A stretch of DNA of 64,000 bases from Streptococcus mitis NCTC 12261 (GTDB lineage Bacteria > Bacillota > Bacilli > Lactobacillales > Streptococcaceae), in the NCBI RefSeq assembly GCF_000148585.2, contig NZ_CP028414.1, positions 921,501-985,500 on the forward strand, read 5' to 3'. This document shows positions 20,870-28,221 of this stretch, piece by piece. The position numbers were made by a program, and so were the translations under genes. A model generated the notes under the pieces. It did no database searches. It saw only the letters and a program-made list of their open reading frames with translations, and was not told where the DNA came from. Within the stretch, counting starts at the first letter, position 1. Each line of letters opens with the position of its first letter.

Positions 20870-20885
20870 CTTACATTTTTGTAAG
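20870..20885. promoter_or_regulatory. Bce-type response-regulator palindrome
   Basis: CTTACA-TTTT-TGTAAG is a perfect inverted repeat matching the BceR-class operator TnACA-N4-TGTAA. It lies about 90 bases upstream of the 36-codon ORF, in the region expected for the promoter of the Bce-type operon. A further TTACA half-site is at 20851-20855. Confidence 0.55.
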
Positions 20886-21037
20886 ATTGGGGAATTTTTT
20901 GAAAATATCTACTATACGAAGTCCTATCATCACTTGTTTTATTTTTAAAAAAGGAGTAAAATATAATTGTGAAAGGGTTTTCTTCGATACCTTGTAAAAC
21001 TTTAGTTTTTTAGTGCTTATTTTAAAAAGTAGTAAGC

Positions 21038-21043
21038 TATAAT
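21038..21043 (+). promoter_or_regulatory. -10 element of the DUF1430 transporter operon
   Basis: A consensus TATAAT with a weak -35 upstream. The expected start near 21050 leaves a ~50-nt leader that is almost entirely the terminator hairpin. A second TATAAT lies at 20962-20967. Confidence 0.45.
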
Positions 21044-21059
21044 TCGCATAACTGCAATG

Positions 21060-21088
21060 AAGAGGGAGGTTGATCTCCCTCTTTTTTA
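21060..21088 (+). terminator. Leader terminator/attenuator before the DUF1430 gene
   Basis: AAGAGGGAG and CTCCCTCTT form a perfect 9-bp stem with a 6-base loop, followed by a run of T. It lies immediately before the Shine-Dalgarno AGAAAGAGG of the next gene, so transcripts must read through it. In lactococcin-972-type operons a terminator can separate the bacteriocin gene from its transporter; here no bacteriocin gene precedes it. Confidence 0.8.
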
Positions 21089-21101
21089 GAAAGAGGTTCC
21101 T

Positions 21102-23096
21102 ATGAAACGTATATTTCTCTTCATCAGCAATCTTCTTCTGGCACTCTTTCTGATTGGTGCTTTGTCCTTTTGGAAAGACTCTCTTCCACAAACCCTTTTC
21201 CCAGGTGCAGCAGTATTAAGCGGGCAAGCAGATTATTCTATCGTTAAGGAAAAATTAAATAGTCTTGCTAAAGAACATAATAGTCTTATCGCAAGAACCA
21301 TTTGGGAAGTAGATAGTGATGGAAAATCACAAACTTACTACGAAGTTTTTGGAGATGGGAAACTTCCAGACTGGATGCCTCAAGCAAGTCAAGAAAGTAT
21401 CAATAAAAGTAATCTTCTCAACAATTACAATATTATCAGTGGATCGCTAACAAATCAAGAATTAGCTATTCACCTTAAACAACTTGGACTAGAAAAAGTT
21501 AACACATTTGAAAATAATAGAGTCTCCTTCGTATTGACCCTCATTGCCCAACCCAATCAACTTACTAGTCTTTTCATTTTTTTATTAACCTTTTTATCAC
21601 TTATTGTTATCGGACAGATTCAATCTCTCTCTCAATCAGGAATAAGACTGATTAATGGAGAACGTCTCAGAAATCTCTTCTTTCGTTCTATCATAAGAGA
21701 CGGACTTGATATCCTTCTTTTCGGCTTGCCTGCTTCCCTAATAGCTAGTGTTTTAGTAATTTACCTAGGCTATCCTTATGAAATTCAGACTTTTTTAGTA
21801 ATACTATTTATTTTTTATAATAGCCTGCTTCTCTTGCTAAGTCTTCTCATCGCTTTTCTTTTTACTATTTCTTTGAAAAGAGTTCATCTTATCTCTATCA
21901 TTAAAGGAAAATTACCAATTAAGTCAATTTTACGTATTCTTTACTTTGGTCAAGCTCTGTCTATCTTATTAGTTATTGTAGGATTTGGGCGCTTGTCCAT
22001 TTATCATCATATATTTATGAAAAATGAGGCTGGACAAGCTACTTGGAAACAACACTCCAATATTGTTAATCTTCAAACAGGTCGTTCAAGTCAAAGAAAA
22101 AATATAGATGAACTCAAAATGAATGCTAATAAATGGTTTGACTTTATTCAATATTCTTTAGAAAATGGAAATGCCTTTTTAGTCAAACATAATCTCGCTA
22201 TTCAAGCTATAAAGCATTCTCTTTCAACTCATAATGATTCTGAACAAAATCCCTATGACTTGGAAGGGAAAAATATTCTCTATGTAACACCTGACTACTT
22301 CAAAAAAGAAGGTATAGAGTTAACATCAGAAACCTTTAAAAAAATCAATAATCTAAAAGATGGACAGGTTCTTGTAATACTACCTCAAGAACAAAAGAAA
22401 AATGAGGAACAAATAAAACCAAACATACAAGAAGATTTAACTAATCGATTATACAGTAGTGATACAAAGCATAGAGTCGAAGTTAGTATAACTTATACTG
22501 ATCAAAAAAAAGATGTATTCATTTATAATACTACCCATATTTCTTATGATCAATGGTTGTCAACCCCTATTTTTATCGTAGTTTCTCCTAAGGCACTTGG
22601 AAAAGATTCTTCTATATTTTGGTTTACGAATCTAGAATATCTCTATTTTACCGATTTACAGCAAACACAAGAACTTTTGAAGTACTATCAACTTGATCCT
22701 ATGATTTCAGGATTATCCTTTGCTAGAGAGACCTACCTCCAGTTAAATCAAAAAATTAAAATCGAAATTTATAGTAATTTAGCGAGTGGTATTTTTGCTA
22801 TCTTGACTTCAATTTTACTTTTTACAAGTTTAAACCTACTCTATTTTGAAGCCTTTCGCAAAACCATATTCTTGAAAAAAATAGCTGGGTATTATTTCTT
22901 TGAATTACACTGTAGATATATCACTTCTCAAATAATAGCTCTCTTTGTCGGAAGTAGTCTAGCTTTCATTATTTCTAAGAATATCTGGATTACCCTGATT
23001 TTATTTCTCAGTTTTTCAGGATTAGCTGTTTCTCTATTGAAAATCTGTGATAAAAAGGAAAGTAAAACTTATGCTAGCATCATCAAAGGAGGATAG
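21102..23096 (+). CDS. Bacteriocin-associated integral membrane protein (DUF1430)
   Basis: A 664-residue protein of the bacteriocin-associated membrane protein family (DUF1430) found with lactococcin-972-type bacteriocins. It has an N-terminal membrane segment (about residues 5-27), an extracellular region, a helix cluster near 150-300, a long hydrophilic domain, and C-terminal helices from about residue 560. It resembles an FtsX-like permease and pairs with the ATPase one base downstream. The likely role is bacteriocin export or immunity at the membrane. The usual ~100-residue bacteriocin gene upstream is not visible. Confidence 0.82.
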   Translation: MKRIFLFISNLLLALFLIGALSFWKDSLPQTLFPGAAVLSGQADYSIVKEKLNSLAKEHNSLIARTIWEVDSDGKSQTYYEVFGDGKLPDWMPQASQESINKSNLLNNYNIISGSLTNQELAIHLKQLGLEKVNTFENNRVSFVLTLIAQPNQLTSLFIFLLTFLSLIVIGQIQSLSQSGIRLINGERLRNLFFRSIIRDGLDILLFGLPASLIASVLVIYLGYPYEIQTFLVILFIFYNSLLLLLSLLIAFLFTISLKRVHLISIIKGKLPIKSILRILYFGQALSILLVIVGFGRLSIYHHIFMKNEAGQATWKQHSNIVNLQTGRSSQRKNIDELKMNANKWFDFIQYSLENGNAFLVKHNLAIQAIKHSLSTHNDSEQNPYDLEGKNILYVTPDYFKKEGIELTSETFKKINNLKDGQVLVILPQEQKKNEEQIKPNIQEDLTNRLYSSDTKHRVEVSITYTDQKKDVFIYNTTHISYDQWLSTPIFIVVSPKALGKDSSIFWFTNLEYLYFTDLQQTQELLKYYQLDPMISGLSFARETYLQLNQKIKIEIYSNLASGIFAILTSILLFTSLNLLYFEAFRKTIFLKKIAGYYFFELHCRYITSQIIALFVGSSLAFIISKNIWITLILFLSFSGLAVSLLKICDKKESKTYASIIKGG

Positions 23097-23097
23097 T

Positions 23098-23748
23098 ATG
23101 ATTGAATTACAACATATTTGGAAACAATTTGGTTCTCGTGTCATTTTTTCAGACTTGAGTCTTAATTTTCAAAGTGGTATGGTGTATGCTTTGATAGGAG
23201 ATAGTGGTTGTGGCAAAACCACTTTGCTGAATATGCTAGCAAAACTAGAGACTTTCGATAAAGGGGAAATATTTTACAAAGGAAATCCTTTGACTTCAGT
23301 AAAAAATGAGGAATTTTATCGTAACGAACTTGGCTATCTCTTCCAGAACTTTGGACTATTAGAAAGTCAGACCATTCGAGAAAACCTTGAGCTGGGAATG
23401 ATTGGTAAAAAAAAGAACAAGAAACAAGAAAAAGAGAGACTTCTTCTTCAAGCACTGCAAGCTGTAAGACTGGATTATCTAAGTCTCAACCAAAAAATCT
23501 ATGAATTATCTGGTGGTGAAGCTCAACGCGTAGCACTTGCCAAGATTATCCTAAAAAATCCTCCTTTAATTCTAGCTGATGAACCAACCGCCTCACTAGA
23601 TCCTAAAAATTCTAAGGAAATTATGGAAATTCTCCTTGAACTTCGTAATGCAAATAGAACAATTATCATCGCAACTCACAATCCTAGTATTTGGAAAATG
23701 GCTGATCAGGTAATTCGTCTTTCTAAAGACGAAACAGATTATAATTAA
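23098..23748 (+). CDS. Bacteriocin-type ABC transporter ATP-binding protein
   Basis: A 216-residue ABC ATPase of the lactococcin-972 export/immunity group. Walker A is GDSGCGKTT, the signature is LSGGEAQRVALAK and Walker B is LILADEPTASLDP. The frame opens at 23047, inside the permease gene, but the ATG at 23098 has AAAGGAGG and gives the family N-terminus MIELQHIW. It forms a two-gene operon with the DUF1430 protein and energises it. Confidence 0.92.
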   Translation: MIELQHIWKQFGSRVIFSDLSLNFQSGMVYALIGDSGCGKTTLLNMLAKLETFDKGEIFYKGNPLTSVKNEEFYRNELGYLFQNFGLLESQTIRENLELGMIGKKKNKKQEKERLLLQALQAVRLDYLSLNQKIYELSGGEAQRVALAKIILKNPPLILADEPTASLDPKNSKEIMEILLELRNANRTIIIATHNPSIWKMADQVIRLSKDETDYN

Positions 23749-23753
23749 ATACC

Positions 23754-23789
23754 AAAATCCCTTGTCGCTAAATAGCAACAAGGGATTTT
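23754..23789 (+). terminator. Stem-loop terminator after the bacteriocin ABC genes
   Basis: A 12-bp perfect stem, AAAATCCCTTGT with its complement. The T-run after it is mostly inside the stem (TTTT), so its strength is uncertain. It may act in both directions between convergent genes. Confidence 0.7.
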
Positions 23790-23847
23790 CAGTCATTTAT
23801 GTCACTTCTTTTAAATAGTGCAAATAATAAATATTTCCTGTTAAACC

Positions 23848-24120
23848 TCACCAAAACCAGCCTTCATTATCGTCAATGGCTTGAGCTTCTTTGCGTTTAC
23901 GTGGGCCTGTTCCGTACATTTCTGCTTCGATTTCTTCCTTGGTAGGCATGATAGAAGCTAGGATGATATAGATAATCACGCCAAGTCCAAAGTTTGCGAC
24001 TGTAAAAATAGCAAATAGAAAACGAACAAGGGTAACATCAAAATTCCACTTGTCTGACAGACCTGCCAAAACTCCTGAAATCATGCGATTTCGTCTCATT
24101 TTATAAAATTTACTGTTCAT
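23848..24120 (-). CDS. PspC domain protein
   Basis: A 90-residue membrane protein of the phage-shock-protein C family. The PspC signature is visible as MRRNRMISGVLAGLSDKW, followed by one hydrophobic segment (FAIFTVANFGLGVIIYIILA) and a charged tail ending GWFW. Such proteins sense or respond to envelope stress. I start at the ATG at 24120, which has GAGGAAA upstream, rather than the frame opening at 24150. A palindrome overlaps its promoter. Confidence 0.88.
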   Translation of the reverse strand: MNSKFYKMRRNRMISGVLAGLSDKWNFDVTLVRFLFAIFTVANFGLGVIIYIILASIMPTKEEIEAEMYGTGPRKRKEAQAIDDNEGWFW

Positions 24121-24137
24121 GATATTTCCTCTTTCTG

Positions 24138-24156
24138 CTATGTTAAACATAGTATA
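24138..24156. promoter_or_regulatory. Palindrome overlapping the pspC-type promoter
   Basis: CTATGTT-A-AACATAG (24138-24152) is a perfect 7-bp inverted repeat. It overlaps the minus-strand TATACT -10 box (24151-24156), which has an extended TG, and the expected start point. A repressor or response-regulator site is plausible. Confidence 0.45.
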
Positions 24157-24178
24157 TCACAGGTAGGCTCGGCTTTCA

Positions 24179-24628
24179 TCAGTCCTCAGGCTGATTTATC
24201 AGAAGCAATTTACCTCGACAAAGTCCACAGCGATAGCGTTTGGTATTAATCCTTCGCTTGCGATGATAAGCTTGCTGGCAGGATTGACAACGATAGAGCT
24301 TGAGTGGTTTAGAGTGGCTATTTGGCAAGGTTGGTACAAAGCGTAATCCATCCACTGCTTTCAACAGTTCCTTAAAATCCTTATCCTTGTGTTGATAGCC
24401 CTTCCCTTGAAAATAGAGGTGATAATGACAGAGTTCATGTCGGACAATTTTCCTAAAAACATCCAACCCCAATTCCTGATAAACCTTGGGATTAAAATCC
24501 AAATGCCCATCTTTGGGGAAAAATCGCCCACCTGTCGAACGTAGACGAGAATTCCACTGGACATGATGGATAAAAGGTCTGCCGAAGTCTTCTAGTGAAA
24601 CCTGCTTAACGTAATCAGTCAGTTTCAT
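24179..24628 (-). CDS. SprT-like zinc metalloprotease family protein
   Basis: A 149-residue SprT-like protein. It has the zinc-binding HELCH motif with a downstream His (HxxxD region) and a C-terminal zinc ribbon, CQSC...CGLC. The family includes proteases acting on DNA-protein cross-links, though bacterial roles are poorly defined. The ATG at 24628 overlaps the end of tex by 14 bases and gives the usual N-terminus [20 protein letters not shown] at 24661 is an alternative; neither has a strong ribosome site, which fits coupling to tex. Confidence 0.88.
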   Translation of the reverse strand: MKLTDYVKQVSLEDFGRPFIHHVQWNSRLRSTGGRFFPKDGHLDFNPKVYQELGLDVFRKIVRHELCHYHLYFQGKGYQHKDKDFKELLKAVDGLRFVPTLPNSHSKPLKLYRCQSCQQAYHRKRRINTKRYRCGLCRGKLLLINQPED

Positions 24629-26744
24629 TTGGAGCGAGGAGCGACAGATTGACTTTTTCACGTTCAGTATCGATTTTCTTGACCCAAACGGTCACCAAAT
24701 CACCAACGGACACCACTTGGCTTGGGTGTTTGATAAATTTGCGACTCATATGGGAAATATGAATCAAGCCGTCCTCGTGAATCCCTATGTCAACGAAGGC
24801 ACCGAAGTCAACGACGTTACGCACAACACCTTCTAGCTTCTGACCAACCACTAAATCCTTGATATCTAGGACATCTTGGCGAAGCACAGGTGCATCAAAG
24901 GAATCACGGAAATCTCGACCTGGTTTGAGAAGGTCGGCAATGATATCTTTAAGGGTTTCAGGACCAAGGTCTAGCTCTTGCGCCATATCTTTGACTGATA
25001 GGGACTTGAGTTTGCTTTGGGCTTCTTCGTTCAAGTCTTTGATATCCAAGCGTTTGAAAAGTTCCTTGACAGCAGCGTAATTTTCTGGGTGAACTCCTGT
25101 ATTATCAAGGATATTGCTACTTTCTGGGATACGGAGGAAACCAGCAGCCTGCTCAAAAGCCTTGGCTCCCAGACGAGGAACCTTCTTGATTTGAGCGCGT
25201 GAAGTGATTTTTCCTTCTTCCTCACGGTATTTGACAATATTTTCAGAAATAGTTTTGTTGAGTCCAGCGACATGGGAAAGAAGAGCTGGGCTGGCTGTAT
25301 TGACATTGACACCGACTTGGTTCACCACGGTATCGACGACAAAGTCCAGACTTTCAGACAATTTCTTTTGACTGACATCATGCTGATATTGACCGACACC
25401 GATTGACTTAGGATCGATTTTGACCAATTCAGCAAGGGGATCTTGCAAGCGACGGGCAATAGAAATAGCAGAGCGTTTTTCAACGGTCAAGTCTGGAAAC
25501 TCCTGACGAGCTAGTTCACTGGCAGAATAGACAGAAGCACCACTTTCATTGACGATAACATAGCTGACCTCAGGAAAATCTTTAAGAACTTCTGCCACAA
25601 AGGCTTCGCTTTCACGACTGGCCGTCCCATTTCCGATAGCAATAATTTCCACGCCGTATTGACCAATCAAGTCTGCCAAATCTTTCTTGGCTTCTTCGAT
25701 TTGACGAGCAGAGGCTGGTTTGACAGGATAAATGACCTGAGTTGTCAGCATTTTTCCTGTTGCATCCACGACAGCTAGCTTGGCACCTGTACGAAAGGCA
25801 GGGTCAAATCCTAGAACCACACGCCCTTTCAGCGGAGCAACCAAGAGGAGATTTCGCAGATTGTCAGAAAAGAGTTGGATAGCCCCTTCTTCTGCTTTTT
25901 CGGTTAATTCTGTCCGAATGCGTCGTTCGATAGCAGGCAAGACCTTTTTCTTAACTGACTGTTGAACAACTTCATCAATATAGGCATTCTTCACCTTGAA
26001 ACGAGCTGCAAAGAAAGCTAGAATACGGTCCGTCGCATGTTCAAAACCGACCTTCAAAATCCCTAGTTTCTCCCCACGATTGAGCGCCAAGGTACGATAG
26101 CCTTGCATATTCCCAACTGTCTCAGAAAAATCATAGTAAATCTGAAAAACTTGCTTTTCATCCAGACTTTCATCCTTAACTTGAGAAGTGAGTTTGGAGT
26201 GTCTCAGCACCTCCTGATAAGTCATGGAACGCAAGGTCACATCTTCCGATAAGGCTTCGACCAAGATATCAACTGCACCAGACAGGGCTTCCTTCCCAGT
26301 CGCAAATCCTTCACAGACAAACTTTTCAGCCTCTTTCTCTAAGTCAGCTACATTTTGCAAAATCAAGCGAGCAAGAGGAAAGAGCCCAGCTTCACGGGCA
26401 ATAGTTGCCTTGGTCCGACGCTTTTCCTTGTAAGGAAGATAGAGTTCTTCAACGTCTGCTAATTTTTCGGCAGCTAAGATAGCTTCTTCCAATTCCTTGG
26501 TCAACTTGCCTTGTTCTTGAATCTTAGCTAAGACAGCTTCCTTACGGTCGTTGAGATTTGTCAGGCTTTTATCCAAGTCGATAATGGCCTTAATTGTCAC
26601 CTCATCCAAACTACCAGTCATATCCTTGCGATAACGCGCAATAAAGGGAATAGTCGCCCCTTCAGCTGTCAAACTTAGAACAGTATCAATTTGCTTTAAC
26701 GTCACTCCCAAATCCTGGGAGATTTTTTCATATTTTTTATCCAT
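24615..26744 (-). CDS. tex: Transcription accessory protein Tex (S1 RNA-binding)
   Basis: A 709-residue Tex protein with the full domain order: N-terminal helical Tex domain, YqgF/RNase H-like domain ([16 protein letters not shown], about residue 315), helix-hairpin-helix region ([16 protein letters not shown]), and a C-terminal S1 RNA-binding domain ([23 protein letters not shown]). It binds nucleic acid and affects transcription and translation. The start ATG lies only six bases after an extended -10 box and has no Shine-Dalgarno, so a leaderless mRNA is possible. Confidence 0.96.
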   Translation of the reverse strand: MDKKYEKISQDLGVTLKQIDTVLSLTAEGATIPFIARYRKDMTGSLDEVTIKAIIDLDKSLTNLNDRKEAVLAKIQEQGKLTKELEEAILAAEKLADVEELYLPYKEKRRTKATIAREAGLFPLARLILQNVADLEKEAEKFVCEGFATGKEALSGAVDILVEALSEDVTLRSMTYQEVLRHSKLTSQVKDESLDEKQVFQIYYDFSETVGNMQGYRTLALNRGEKLGILKVGFEHATDRILAFFAARFKVKNAYIDEVVQQSVKKKVLPAIERRIRTELTEKAEEGAIQLFSDNLRNLLLVAPLKGRVVLGFDPAFRTGAKLAVVDATGKMLTTQVIYPVKPASARQIEEAKKDLADLIGQYGVEIIAIGNGTASRESEAFVAEVLKDFPEVSYVIVNESGASVYSASELARQEFPDLTVEKRSAISIARRLQDPLAELVKIDPKSIGVGQYQHDVSQKKLSESLDFVVDTVVNQVGVNVNTASPALLSHVAGLNKTISENIVKYREEEGKITSRAQIKKVPRLGAKAFEQAAGFLRIPESSNILDNTGVHPENYAAVKELFKRLDIKDLNEEAQSKLKSLSVKDMAQELDLGPETLKDIIADLLKPGRDFRDSFDAPVLRQDVLDIKDLVVGQKLEGVVRNVVDFGAFVDIGIHEDGLIHISHMSRKFIKHPSQVVSVGDLVTVWVKKIDTEREKVNLSLLAPNETD

Positions 26745-26750
26745 GAATCT

Positions 26751-26759
26751 ATTATACCA
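26751..26759 (-). promoter_or_regulatory. Extended -10 promoter of tex
   Basis: TGGTATAAT on the minus strand, ending six bases before the tex ATG at 26744. Transcription starting seven bases from the -10 box would begin at the A of ATG. Confidence 0.6.
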
Positions 26760-26870
26760 TAAGCTAAACGTTTCAAATTAGCTCTTACAGTATTTAAAAA
26801 CAATATGTGGGGAATAGATTTATATTCTATAGTGCAATAACTTGTACTTAGAGAGCATTGCCACCTTTTT

Positions 26871-27000
26871 TTACCACTCCATGACATCAAAAGTATTTAA
26901 TGGATCAGACATAATAGCCAGTTCTGGAAGATGTTCCTGACCTGGAATAACACATTGACTTTTTAAACTTTTATAATTAATTCCTTTCGTTTCACTCAAG
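26871..27000 (-). pseudogene. Possible C-terminal gene remnant
   Basis: An open frame ending with TAA at 26871-26873 reads ...INYKSLKSQCVIPGQ then EHLPELAIMSDPLNTFDVMEW. It has no start codon or ribosome site, and its upstream part runs into a terminator hairpin. Composition looks protein-like, but I cannot name the family. It could be the tail of a lost gene or chance. Confidence 0.3.
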
Positions 27001-27040
27001 GCACAACACAGAATGAAAAAGTGTTGTGCTCTTTATTTTG
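27001..27040 (+). terminator. Strong hairpin, terminator-like on the plus strand
   Basis: GCACAACAC and GTGTTGTGC form a perfect 9-bp stem with an 11-base loop, followed by TCTTTATTTTG. No plus-strand gene lies upstream (tex is on the minus strand), so what it would terminate is unclear. Confidence 0.55.
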
Positions 27041-27310
27041 TTTTATAATAATAGCGAGAAAGCCTATCACTACTACAAATCACGGGGTGGTGAATAAGTG
27101 AGTGGTATAGTCACTACCTCGCATTTTTATAGGTGTCATTCTTTCCATCAAGCACAACTGACTGTGACTAGGAGCACGTAAACTTATAATTGAATAAGCG
27201 ACTCGTTTGTGAAAGGAAAGGATAGCCAAGGGATCGGCAGACTCAAATTTGGTGAAAGGAGAGCCCTCGTGTTAAAAATTATTTATCCTAATTGTTGTGG
27301 TGAAGAATAG
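27041..27310 (+). ncRNA. Candidate structured RNA with embedded tiny ORF
   Basis: After a TATAAT at 27044-27049 the plus strand holds an ORF-poor, locally base-paired stretch. GCGAG (27051-27055) pairs with CTCGC (27118-27122), and CCTAT with ATAGG. It ends in a strong ribosome site and a 13-codon ORF at 27269-27310. It is much less T-rich than the flanking spacers. I do not recognise the family and cannot fold it properly by eye. Confidence 0.35.
27269..27310 (+). CDS. 13-residue peptide ORF with strong ribosome site
   Basis: GTG start with AAAGGAG at optimal spacing, encoding MLKIIYPNCCGEE and ending in TAG. The adjacent Cys pair and absence of downstream coding make it look like a leader or signalling peptide rather than chance. 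Evidence is limited to the ribosome site and the frame. Confidence 0.35.
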   Translation: MLKIIYPNCCGEE

Positions 27311-27356
27311 CATTTAGATTTCTATTTCTAATCGTCCAAAATGCGTGTTTTTGAAA

Positions 27357-27386
27357 AATAAAAAACCGCAAGACAGAGTCTGCGGT
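27357..27386 (-). terminator. Intrinsic terminator (minus strand)
   Basis: On the minus strand ACCGCA and TGCGGT form a stem followed by TTTTTTATTTTT. It is the second of two terminators behind the structured RNA at 27447-27539. Confidence 0.7.
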
Positions 27387-27410
27387 GGGGATAATCTATT
27401 TTGAAATTTT

Positions 27411-27539
27411 AAATAAAAAAGGAGCATTTAAGCCCCTCCTTTGAAATAACGGACATTTGGCTGGTCGGTGTACCCAGCATCTCAGATACCTTCTTCAAGG
27501 TGCGGCAGGAACCTTTCTGCCCTCAAATGTCTTTCGTTA
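27411..27539 (-). ncRNA. Cloverleaf-like structured RNA plus terminator
   Basis: On the minus strand CGTTA-ttt-CAAATGTC in reverse, i.e. the pair GACATTTG/CAAATGTC extended by CGTTA/TAACG, closes a domain at 27447-27539. Inside are three hairpins: GGCAG/CTGCC, ACCTT-GAAG-AAGGT, and GCTGG/CCAGC, with ATCT/AGAT between. A weak hairpin with TTTTTTATTT follows (27411-27440). There is no intact gene downstream before tex. It lacks the SRP GGAAGGAAGC motif and is not a tRNA. It may be an unrecognised sRNA or a riboswitch whose gene has been lost. Confidence 0.6.
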
Positions 27540-27583
27540 ATGTTATTCTAGCACTATCTATTTTTTTGTCAAGCTTTCTCAAT

Positions 27584-27934
27584 CTACCCAGACTTAATAC
27601 GACTTTGTAACTTGAAATCTTGTAAGCGATACATGGTCAGAACATAAAAGAAATCTCCACTTTTATGTAACTTGATGGAAACAAGAACATTATCATCAAA
27701 TCTTTTTACATATTCGAAACTGGCGTCTTTCTCTCGTGGATTGACCCCGACGAAATCTGGGTTCCTTAGTATGAGTTCCAGGTCTTCAATATGATGAATC
27801 ACATCATTGTGATGGCGTTTTATCATATGGCTTCTCAAACCGTCTTTGTTGACCTTTATGTCGCTCGCTTCAAGAACAATATCAAAAATTTCTTTTACTT
27901 CATCGGTAACCTGACCGATTGTTTCATGATCCAT
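27584..27934 (-). CDS. Small BECR-fold (PBECR-like) nuclease-domain protein
   Basis: A 116-residue protein. The layout HMIKRHHNDVIHHIEDLELIL, then NPDFVGVNP, SFEYVKRFDDNVLVSIKL, and VLTMYRLQDFKLQSRIKSG resembles the phage Barnase-EndoU-colicin-RelE-like (PBECR) nuclease domains, in which a basic/His pair and a terminal Tyr/Lys strand form the active site. The ATG at 27937 is only two bases from the Shine-Dalgarno GGAGG, so the next ATG at 27934 is the better start. It stands alone with no phage or toxin-delivery genes beside it. The function, an RNase or a domesticated regulator, is inferred from pattern only. Confidence 0.55.
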   Translation of the reverse strand: MDHETIGQVTDEVKEIFDIVLEASDIKVNKDGLRSHMIKRHHNDVIHHIEDLELILRNPDFVGVNPREKDASFEYVKRFDDNVLVSIKLHKSGDFFYVLTMYRLQDFKLQSRIKSG

Positions 27935-28053
27935 CATTTCCTCCGTTATTCCACAACTATTATATCACAATCATAGTGTATATCAGGATATATCAAGCTC
28001 TATTATTCGTTAGATACTCAATTTTAACTTTTCCCTTTTCCTTAAAATAATAG

Positions 28054-28059
28054 TATAAT
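28054..28059 (+). promoter_or_regulatory. -10 element of the permease operon
   Basis: TATAAT located 30 bases before the start of the 43-residue ORF. The -35 region is poor. Confidence 0.45.
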
Positions 28060-28089
28060 AGAGATAGAATTTAGAATCGAGGTGCACCT

Positions 28090-28221
28090 ATGGCTGTAAA
28101 ATTTACAAAAACTGATGACTTGGACAAGATGTTTGAGGAGTTTGCTAAACTCCCTGATTTGAAACAAGTCACTTTCCCTGATGACAAAGAGAAAAAAGCC
28201 AAAGCAGAAAAGAAAAACTAG
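28090..28221 (+). CDS. 43-residue small charged protein
   Basis: ATG with GAGGTG upstream encodes MAVKFTKTDDLDKMFEEFAK, then LPDLKQVTFPDD and a Lys/Glu-rich tail. The stop codon is immediately followed by the ATG of the permease gene, so the two are coupled. The protein is soluble, acidic in its N-half and basic at the end. I do not recognise it, but the promoter, ribosome site and coupling support it as real. Confidence 0.75.
   Translation: MAVKFTKTDDLDKMFEEFAKLPDLKQVTFPDDKEKKAKAEKKN

Noticed and set aside
20969..21013. 14-codon GTG ORF (MKGFSSIPCKTLVF) upstream of the DUF1430 operon, possible signalling peptide
   Set aside because: The AAAGGAG-like sequence is about 12 bases from the GTG, too far, and the peptide has no export motif. 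Probably chance.
27447..27539. tRNA or SRP RNA
   Set aside because: The cloverleaf-like shape has a 4-base middle loop and no TTC arm consensus, and the SRP GGAAGGAAGC motif is missing.
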